Source of the DNA: Thermoplasmatota archaeon
Lineage (GTDB): Archaea; Thermoplasmatota; Penumbrarchaeia; Penumbrarchaeales; Penumbrarchaeaceae
DNA length: 5,648 bases
Direction of reading: 5' to 3'
Assembly (NCBI GenBank): GCA_030595585.1
Contig: JAUVCY010000145.1
Coordinates: 1 to 5,648 of the forward strand
Shown one piece after another: positions 1-5,648 of this stretch (its first letter is position 1; each line of letters starts with the position of its first letter). The notes under the pieces are model-generated. The model saw only the letters and a list, made by a program, of their open reading frames with translations, was not told where the DNA came from and searched no databases. Made by a program: the position numbers and the translations under genes.

Positions 1-173
1 TGTCTCAATGTGGGCATCTCCGACAGGTTCACGCTCTCGTCACGGGGGAGGTCGAACTCGGTGCGGGCCATGCCGAACAGCTCAACCTGCTTCACCGTAT
101 CGATCCCAAGGTCAGCCTCCAGGTCAAGGTCGAGCTCAAGCATATCCTCAGGGTAGCCGGTCTTCTCCGCCAC
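1..173 (-). repeat. ACP core repeat, copy in ACP3 (pairs with 313-485)
   Basis: This is a direct repeat of 173 bp at an offset of 312 bp. It matches 313-485 at 163 of 173 positions. The differences are at 8, 9, 21, 24, 42, 63, 78, 84, 99 and 150, and all are synonymous in the coding frame. The copy probably continues beyond base 1. Confidence 0.95.
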
Positions 174-206
174 TATCTTGACGATGCTGTCCCGGATCGT
201 ATCCCA
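1..206 (-). other. ACP3: acyl-carrier-protein domain, C-terminus cut by window edge
   Basis: This carrier domain runs from Trp1815 to the window edge, ending at PTLR before the last helix is complete. The helix-II motif is DLGIDTVKQVELF, with Thr1851 (codon 96-98, ACG on the coding strand) at the expected Ser position. Since the frame is open to the edge, further ACP repeats and probably reductive domains may follow outside the window. Confidence 0.88.
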
Positions 207-3200
207 GTGTGGATGTCCCTCTCCCATCGGGACATCCACAGCTGCGGGTGCCGCCGCAGGGGTCTGTATCTCATCCTTGATACCGGACCCCTCCACGACA
301 TAGTCTATTATATGTCTCAGGGTGGGCATCTCGGAGAGGTTCACGCTCTCGTCCCGGGGGAGGTCGAACTCGGTACGGGCCATGCCGAAAAGCTCTACCT
401 GCTTCACCGTGTCGATCCCAAGGTCAGCCTCCAGGTCAAGGTCGAGCTCAAGCATATCCTCGGGGTAGCCGGTCTTCTCCGCCACAATGGCAATTACCTT
501 CTCCTTGACCATCTCCCATCCTGTCCTTGTCACGACCTCCTCAACCTTTTTTTCTTCGGATGGGGCAGGTGCGGGGGCCTCGATGTCGACGTTCCCGCTC
601 TTTATCATTATGTATTCTATGAAATGTCTCAGCGTGGGGTATTCACGGAGGTTAACGCCCTCATCCTTGGGCAGGTCGAAATGGATCCTTGCCGCCGCGA
701 ACAGCTCAACCTGTTTCACAGTGTCGAATCCCAGCTCATTCTCCATATCGGAGTCTATGTCGAGCATCGACCCTTCGAAACCGGTCTTCTCCGCCACGAT
801 CCTGATCACCTCCTCCCTGATCCTGTTGAACTCGGGGTCCTCTCCCATTGCCACGATCTCCTTCTCGTAACCTATGGCGGAGGAGCCCCTCAGGATAGCC
901 CTGTGCTTGATGAGGTTCTCTATACCCTGGTCCTTGAGCCTCAGCACATTGGGGTGGTCCTCCCGCTGAGCAGGGGAGGTGGTTGCAATTGAATCCAGCC
1001 ATTTCTGGTTGGTCTCGTTTGAGATATATCTGCCCTCCACATCGGGCCTCTTCACAAGCAGGAAGGAGAGCTGGGACCCGAATCCGGCCGCCAGCCTCAG
1101 ACCATATCTCCTGTTGTGGGTCCCTCCAGTAGAAAGCTGCAGTCCCTCGAACTGTTTGTCCACCTCAGATGGGTTCAGGTTTGCGATGGGTATCGACCTT
1201 CCGGTCTCCAACGCCTTGATGAGCGCGGGATCCTCCATGCACGCTCCGAAGGCGTGTCCGGTGAACCCCTTGGTGTTCATGATCAGTATGTCCCTGAACC
1301 GATCCCCAAAGGTCCTTCTGAGGGATTCCACCTCCGCCGCAGAGGAACCGCCCCTGGCCGGCGTGTACGTCTCATGGGACATGAATATCAGATCGTCTGC
1401 TATCTGGTCCCTTTTGATGCCGGTCTCCCTCTCAATACGCAACATGAACCGGTCCATGGACCTGGCTATGTGGGCGATGTCCAGCCTGGAGCCGTGGAAG
1501 GCGGAGTTCCCTATGTGGGTTCCAAGGATCTCCACCAGGGGGTTCATTCCCCTGCGCCTTGGCTCCTCCTCGGCCTCAAGGACCAGGGCTGCGGCTCCGG
1601 AGCCGATTATCATTCCCTTTCTCCTGCGGTCAAATGGCAGGGCCGCCTTGGTCACGTCGCTCTCGGTAGTGAGCGCACCAAGCGAGAGCAGGCTCGATCC
1701 CAACCACTCCAGCGAGTTATCCGAGGATGGGTCGTCCGCACCAAGCACCAACACCCTCTTGCATCTGCCTGCCTGGATCCAGTCCTGTCCTATCGCAACC
1801 GCCAGGGTTGATGATGCACAGGCCGAATTGACCTGTGTGTTGGGCCCTTTCGCCTTGAGGAACTGGGCGAACTGGGAGTGGCCCATTGCCAGCACGATGA
1901 ACATGAAATGTCTTGGGAACTGATATTCGGCCTGGGGGTCCTTGAGGGCCTCCTCGTGCCAGCCCTCCAGCTCCCCTTCCAACTCGGTCCCCTTTACCAC
2001 CTTCTTGAGGTGGCCGTACAACCTCTCCCTCTCCTTCCCCCTCGCCTTTGAGATCTTCATCTCCATGTGTTGTGCGATCTGTCCGAACAGCATGTCATAT
2101 CCGGGAAATGCGGTGGCGAACACTATACCGGTGTCCTCCTGCATCTCCAGCGGAAGCTCCCACGACTCCGGCAGGAACGATCCCGTGGAGGTCTGGGAGT
2201 ACCTTCTCACAAGGGGGATCCCTGCGTCCTTCAGGGCCAGAAGACCTGATGCGAACGCGAGCCTTGTGGTGATATCCAGATGCTTGACCAGATCCTCAGG
2301 TATGTCGAACTCCTTCCCCAGATCGAAATCTCCCAGCATGCCGGCCAGATGAGCGACCTTCTCGCCGTTATCCAGCTTGATCATCTCCGCGCTTCCATCC
2401 GCCTTCTTGTCCAGCCTCACTATGTTCTTCTCAATGAACCGTGGTATGTATTCAGGTTCGATCTTCTCTATCAGGTTCCTTCCACTGACCAGAAGGTTGA
2501 GGTTATCCTCCGAGAAGACGGACTTGAACTTTCCAGGCAGTCCCATCGCGGCACCGGTTATGACCACTCCCACCCCTTTTCTGGTTGGAGGTGTGGTCCC
2601 GCTCCCGGAGAGGTCCACATCGTCCCTTACCTCCTCCAGTGCAGGTGCTCCCTTCGGTAGTTTCTTGTAGACCGCCGACAGAAAATCGTTGAGGGCGTTG
2701 GAGTTCTCATTCAGGAACGACGCAAAGCCGGGGTCCGCATCCTTGCCGGGTGCGACCATCTCGGCTCGAGAGGTTGGTGCAGGCTCAATGGAGGCCATTG
2801 GCTTTTGGGTCCTGATCTCCCTCTCCTTTACGAAGCCGTCGAATGCGTGGGAGAAATCGGAATTGTAGTACGTCTCATCGTTCAGGTCGTGGAACTTCAG
2901 GTCGAAGCCCAGGGACCACAGGGAGCCCACCATCTCGTTGAATGTGGCGATCCCCCCCTTCTTGGGATGATTGGAAAGAAGAGGGAAGGCCTTTCCCGCC
3001 TTGACCTCATCCTCCAGTATGTTGTACGCGAACGAGGATAGCGCCCTCTTGGGCCCTACCTCGATGAAGACGTTGCACCCATCCTTCCTCGCCCTCTTGA
3101 TCTGTGCCATCCACTCCACGGAGGATGCGACCTGCTCCTTGAGAAGGTCCAGCACCTGCTCCTTGATCTCTTCCGGGGTACCTTCCGTGGGGTAGTAATC

Positions 3201-5648
3201 CGCTGTCACGTTCGATAGAAGGGGTATGGTCGGGGTTCGTATATCCAGATTGGATAGGAACCTCCTCAGGGGCTCCTTGGCCGGTGCTACCACCGAGGAA
3301 TGGAAGGCGTGGGATACGGGGATGAAGACTGCCTCGATCCCCTCCTCCTTGAACCTCTTGACCGCCTCCTCCATGGGCTTGTTCTCCCCTGCAATGACGG
3401 TCTGCACGTAACAGTTCTTGTTGGCGGCAATAACGTAACCGTCGATGCCCTTCAGCACCTCCTCCACCTTATCCAGTCCAGCGCTGACAGATGCCATCTT
3501 TCCCGGGTCCTCCACCTTGAGGTCCCTCATCTCCTTGCCCCTTGCGGATACGGCCTGCAGTGCACCCTCAAAGGTCAGCACACCCGAGGCGATCAATGCT
3601 CCATATTCTCCAAGCGAGTGCCCGACCACCAGGTCGGGGGATACGCCCAGGGCCAGCAGCATCTTGTACATGGATGTGTCCGCGGTGAGCATCGAGGGCT
3701 GGTTGAACTCGGTCTGCCGAAGGGTCTCCTGCGCCTCCTTGAAAGCGTCGGTGCCCCTCACCTCGTCGGTGAAGACAAATGATGAGAGCGGTTTCGGGAT
3801 CAGATCCTTCATCACCCCGTCAGCTTCCGAAAAGACATCCCTCACTATCGAGTACTTGGCGTGCAGGTCCCTGAACATGTTCAGGTACTGGGAGCCCTGC
3901 CCCGGGAACATGAAACAGACCTTCCCAAGTTCGATCCTGCTCCTGTCCCCTATGAAAATGCCCTTGGCCCTGAGCACGAGGAGGGCCTTCTCGTTCATCC
4001 CTGCCTTCTTCAGGGCCTCTATCTTTCCTGTAAGCTCCTCCTTTGATCCCGCCACGATGGAAAGCCTGTATCTTCCCTCGTAGGATGGCTTAAGAAGCGC
4101 ATCCCTTACCCTGCCGCCATTGGATACGGCCTCCTCGATCCTCAACGCTGCCTTGTCGGCCTGTGAGAGAAGGTCAAGGGGGTTTTCGGAGCTGAACATG
4201 AACACCTCGCTCTCCAGGTCTCCCCTCTTCTCCAGGTATTGTGCGATGGACCTCTCGTCGACCTCCCTCTCGATCTTGACCTCCTCCTCAAAGGATGTCG
4301 TGGCCGTGGGTTTCGCCTCTTTGGCTTTTTGATAGGCCGTATAGATCGACCCATCGAACTCCTCCACCACGATGTGGAAATTGGTACCACCGAATCCGAA
4401 TGCGGAGACGCCACATCTCCTGGGTATGTCGGGGGATATCCTGTCCCATTTCCCTGATTCCGTTATGACGTAGAACGGGCTCTTCTCCCACTCGAAATAT
4501 GGGTTGGGTCCCGCGAAATTGATCTGGGGAGGGAGGGTCTTGTTCTTTATCGCCATGACCGCCTTGATAAGCCCTGCGGCGCCCGCCGCCGCCTTGAGAT
4601 GGCCTATCTGTGATTTAACAGAGGTGAGGCCTATACTTTTTTGAGGTAACCCCTTGAACGTCTCCATCAACCCAACGAGTTCTGCAACGTCACCCACCGA
4701 CGTGGAGGTCCCGTGAGCCTCCACGAAGGAGATGGTCGAGAGGTCAACTCCCGCATCCTCCACGGCCCGGTTCACTGCCAGGGTCTGTCCCCTCGGGTTG
4801 GGGGCCGTGATGCCCTTTCCCTTTCCATCGGACGAGCCGCCAACACCCTTGATCACAGCGTATATCTTGTCGCCGTCCCTGACCGCATCATCCAACCTTT
4901 TGAGAATCAATATACCGGATCCCTCACCCATCAGGAAGCCGTTTGCTCCCTTGGAGAAAGGTCTGGACCCATCGGGGGTCAACGCGCCGATCTTGCAGAA
5001 CTCCACGAAACCCTGAGCGGTCATGGAGGAGTCAGTGCCTCCCGACACGCAGATAGCCATCCTGCCAAGAATAAGGTTGTCCCTTGCGGTTGAAATTGCA
5101 GCCAGTGTGGATGCACAGGCTGCATCCGTGATGAAATTGGGACCGGAGAAACCGAACACGTTGGCTACCCTTCCAGACGCGATGTTGGGAAGTGATCCCG
5201 GCATCGTATCCTCATTGATCGGTATGATGTTATCATCTATCTTGTCCCTGATCTGTGAAAAGAGCGCCTCCCTCGCGTCCTTTGGCAGCTCCTTCCAGGT
5301 CTCCGTCTCCGATGCATACTGCTGCACCTCTTCGATACCGACCCGTATGGCACACCAATCCCTGTTCTCTCCCCCGCCGGAGTTGGCGATTATCACTCCC
5401 ACCCTCTCCCTGTCGATGTCTTTGTTCTGATACATCCCCGCATCCATGAGCGCCTCTTTCGATGCGACCAGTTCGAACCTCTGGTAATGGTCGATCTGCT
5501 CTGCCACCTTGGGAGGTATCTTGTAATCGAACGAATTGAAATCGAGCTCCCTCACAAAAGCCCCGATCTTGGTATACATCTTGTCCTTTACTGTCGGATC
5601 GGTATCGTAATGCAGCCTCCAGTCAAATCGATCAAGGGGGATCTCATC
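1..5648 (-). CDS. Multidomain type I fatty-acid/polyketide synthase, PfaA-like (KS-AT-KS-ACP-ACP-ACP), partial at both ends
   Basis: One reading frame is open over the full window (1882 codons, no stop). The register is the same at every recognisable motif, so there is no sign of a frameshift. Domains in order: KS1 about 1-433, AT about 574-878, KS2 about 1027-1535, ACP1 1606-1682, ACP2 1711-1786, ACP3 from 1815 to the window edge. The start lies beyond base 5648, since KS1 lacks its first few dozen residues. The stop lies before base 1. The protein is expected to be cytosolic; no signal peptide or membrane segment is visible. By family knowledge it builds an acyl chain iteratively from malonyl units on tandem carriers. 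The KS1 motifs and tandem ACPs resemble PfaA, but KS2 between AT and ACPs and Thr in the carrier motif set it apart. I recall similar uncharacterised giant synthases in delta-proteobacteria-like genomes; this could not be checked here. Product and substrate are unknown. Confidence 0.95.
208..240. repeat. Perfect 12-bp inverted repeat with 9-nt loop in the ACP2-ACP3 linker
   Basis: TGTGGATGTCCC at 208-219 is the exact reverse complement of GGGACATCCACA at 229-240, with nine bases between them. It lies in coding sequence for the ACP2-ACP3 linker, just upstream (coding sense) of the first helix of ACP3, and could form a stable hairpin in mRNA. There is no U-run after it and it sits inside an open frame, so it is not a terminator. 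Confidence 0.85.
291..518 (-). other. ACP2: acyl-carrier-protein domain with Thr at the phosphopantetheine site
   Basis: This carrier domain spans residues 1711-1786. It starts at Trp1711 and is separated from ACP1 by an Ala/Pro- and Glu/Lys-rich hinge of 28 residues. The helix-II motif is DLGIDTVKQVELF, with Thr1747 (codon 408-410, ACG on the coding strand) at the expected Ser position. Its core is identical in protein to ACP3, from the IVAEKTG pattern through PTLRH. Confidence 0.9.
313..485 (-). repeat. ACP core repeat, copy in ACP2 (pairs with 1-173)
   Basis: This is the partner of the repeat at 1-173. Similarity stops sharply at 486, on the N-terminal side of helix I in the protein, and does not extend through the inter-ACP linker. 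A third, much more diverged unit starts in the same register at 625 (ACP1), giving a 312-bp period across all three carriers. Confidence 0.95.
546..552 (-). promoter_or_regulatory. Candidate -1 ribosomal frameshift heptamer A AAA AAG
   Basis: The coding strand reads GAA GAA AAA AAG GTT GAG for Glu-Glu-Lys-Lys-Val-Glu in the ACP1-ACP2 hinge. This places A AAA AAG in the X XXY YYZ register used for -1 slippage, as in E. coli dnaX. After a -1 shift the next codons are GGT then TGA, so the chain would end one residue after Lys1701. No clear upstream Shine-Dalgarno-like stimulator or close downstream stem-loop was found, so function is uncertain. Confidence 0.3.
603..833 (-). other. ACP1: acyl-carrier-protein domain with Thr at the phosphopantetheine site
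   Basis: This domain is a four-helix carrier domain, residues 1606-1682. The helix-II motif is ELGFDTVKQVEL, which aligns with PfaA-type LGIDSIKRVEI. The position of the phosphopantetheinylated Ser is Thr1643 (codon 720-722, ACT on the coding strand). No other Ser lies at the start of helix II. Flanking features are normal: the helix-I IVAEKTG pattern and the C-terminal YPTLRHFIEYI. It is clearly diverged from ACP2 and ACP3 but keeps exactly the same 312-bp spacing. It should tether growing chains if Thr can be modified. Confidence 0.9.
834..1043 (-). other. KS2-ACP1 linker
   Basis: Seventy residues (1536-1605) connect KS2 to the carrier array. The segment is mostly polar and contains a probable helix near DQGIENLIKHRAIL. 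No Pro/Ala-rich hinge like those between the ACPs is seen. No catalytic motif is recognised, so it is taken as a structural spacer that finishes the KS2 fold. Confidence 0.5.
1044..2570 (-). other. KS2: second, divergent beta-ketoacyl synthase-like domain
   Basis: This domain has a thiolase-like KS fold, from VVITGAAMGLPG to LSFLLVKRP. Active-site Cys1277 (codon 1818-1820) is in the motif VNSACASSTLAVA. His1425 (codon 1374-1376) lies in SHETYTPARGG, which replaces the usual EAHGT. Lys1460 and His1465 lie in NTKGFTGHAFG, which replaces the usual GHxxxAAG. Cys-His and His-His spacings of 148 and 40 are close to normal, so the triad is intact. About 250 residues precede the Cys, well more than in compact KS domains. 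The extra sequence includes a charged helical part near residues 1193-1228 and the segment PRHFMFIVLAMGHSQFAQF. PfaC chain-length-factor domains lack the Cys, so this is not a simple CLF. It may condense a different substrate class, such as starter units, or form a KS1-KS2 pair. Its role is not known. Confidence 0.88.
2571..3014 (-). other. AT-KS2 linker with a helical segment and Pro/Gly/Thr-rich tail
   Basis: About 148 residues (879-1026) separate AT from KS2. The first part (around SLWSLGFDLKFHDL) looks like the post-AT linker of type I synthases. A low-complexity Pro/Ala/Ser stretch follows (IEPAPTSRAEM), then a probable amphipathic helix near residues 974-997 (FASFLNENSNALNDFLSAVY). A short flexible tail (SGSGTTPPTRKG) leads directly into KS2. 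No catalytic motif is visible. The helix could be a dimerisation or docking element, by analogy with helices that precede modules in related proteins. That role is inference. Confidence 0.5.
3015..3929 (-). other. AT: malonyl-CoA:ACP acyltransferase domain
   Basis: This domain transfers extender units from CoA to the carrier domains. It opens with VCFMFPGQGSQY, in which Gln584 is the expected oxyanion-hole residue. The nucleophile Ser678 (codon 3615-3617) lies in GHSLGEYGAL. Arg703, 25 residues later in SARGKEM, matches the Arg that pairs with the malonyl carboxylate in FabD-type enzymes. The catalytic His780 (codon 3309-3311) is in PVSHAFHSS. The HAFH signature is the one associated with malonyl rather than methylmalonyl selection in PKS acyltransferases. 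EVGPKRALSSF near residue 863 marks the C-terminal end. All key residues are present, so the domain should be active. Malonyl specificity is inferred from the signature. Confidence 0.92.
3930..4349 (-). other. KS1-AT linker region
   Basis: About 140 residues (434-573) join KS1 to AT. They are rich in Glu, Lys and Arg and appear mixed alpha/beta. They occupy the position of the KS-AT linker subdomain known from type I synthases, and the last part (LSIVAGSKEEL and following) looks like the small alpha/beta fold that packs against AT. No catalytic motif is visible. It is most likely structural. Confidence 0.6.
4350..5648 (-). other. KS1: PfaA-like beta-ketoacyl synthase domain, N-terminus cut by window edge
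   Basis: This domain catalyses decarboxylative Claisen condensation of a malonyl-carrier with the acyl chain held on its cysteine. The active-site Cys is residue 178 (codon 5115-5117) in the motif TDAACAST. His312 sits in EAHGTSTSVGD, Lys345 in SVKSQIGH and His350 in GHLKAAAG. The Cys-His and His-His spacings of 134 and 38 are normal for the family. The C-terminal glycine-rich GFGGTNFH motif ends near residue 425. The segment DGKGKGITAPN and the acidic VGDVAEL after the HGT motif, in place of the modular-PKS GDPIE, point to the PfaA/iterative group rather than modular PKS. About 30-40 residues of the usual KS N-terminus are missing because the window begins inside the domain. The identification is secure; chain-length specificity cannot be read from sequence. 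Confidence 0.93.

Noticed and set aside
208..240. Reading the inverted repeat as a transcription terminator
   Set aside because: It lies within a continuing open frame between two ACP domains and lacks a T-run on either strand.
1..833. Thr in the carrier motif as a sequencing error or pseudogene decay
   Set aside because: All three copies carry it, with two different codons, in an otherwise intact frame and well-conserved motif.
207..992. Plus-strand open frame of 261 codons with an internal repeat
   Set aside because: The internal repeat is only the complement of the ACP repeats, and no protein family is recognisable. It overlaps the well-supported minus-strand carriers.
979..1923. Long plus-strand open frame of 314 codons, opposite KS2
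   Set aside because: It is antisense to conserved KS2 motifs. The translation is Ser/Pro/Leu-rich with no recognisable domain, as expected of the complement of a GC-rich gene with strong codon bias.
3445..4083. Plus-strand open frame of 212 codons, opposite the AT domain
   Set aside because: It overlaps AT catalytic motifs on the other strand and shows no domain features of its own.
4142..4414. Short minus-strand frame of 90 codons rich in Arg and Ser
   Set aside because: It is an out-of-frame reading of the KS1 C-terminus and linker, with composition typical of a shadow frame.
4637..4643. Second A-run (coding strand AAAAAAG) as another frameshift site
   Set aside because: The codons are CAA AAA AGT, so the heptamer is not in the X XXY YYZ register needed for -1 slippage, and it falls inside the KS1 core.

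Overview
The whole window lies inside one protein-coding gene on the minus strand. Read from 5648 down to 1, a single frame stays open for 1882 complete codons. It has neither its start codon nor its stop codon here, so both ends of the protein are missing. All residue numbers below are local to the window (residue 1 = bases 5648-5646). The product is a large iterative type I fatty-acid/polyketide synthase related to PfaA-type polyunsaturated fatty acid synthases.

Domain order from the N-terminal side is: a PfaA-like ketosynthase (KS1) whose first strand(s) lie outside the window, a linker, a malonyl-type acyltransferase (AT), a helical/disordered linker, a second divergent ketosynthase (KS2), a linker, and at least three tandem acyl-carrier-protein domains (ACP1-ACP3). 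The window ends inside ACP3. Both ketosynthases keep a Cys-His-His triad and the AT keeps its Ser-His pair, so all three look catalytically competent. A KS between the AT and the carrier array is not the textbook PfaA order (KS-AT-ACPn-KR).

The most striking features are in the carrier array. All three ACPs have Thr where the phosphopantetheine-bearing Ser is expected. They sit at an exact 312-bp period. ACP2 and ACP3 are identical in protein over 57 codons, although their DNA differs at ten synonymous positions. The ACP1-ACP2 linker carries an in-register A AAA AAG slippery heptamer in which a -1 shift would reach a stop after one codon, and the ACP2-ACP3 linker carries a 12-bp perfect inverted repeat.

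Organism: the coding strand is moderately GC-rich but uses AGG for most arginines, prefers AAG and GAG, and uses ATA freely for Ile. This pattern is common in archaea such as Thermoplasmata-related lineages and also occurs in some anaerobic bacteria, for example Dehalococcoidia-like groups. An archaeal host is a plausible inference, not a demonstrated one. No tRNA, rRNA, CRISPR array, insertion sequence, promoter or terminator was seen, and there is no intergenic DNA. How the enzyme would work: AT loads malonyl units, the KS domains condense on carrier-bound chains, and the reductive/dehydratase steps would be supplied by domains or genes outside the window.
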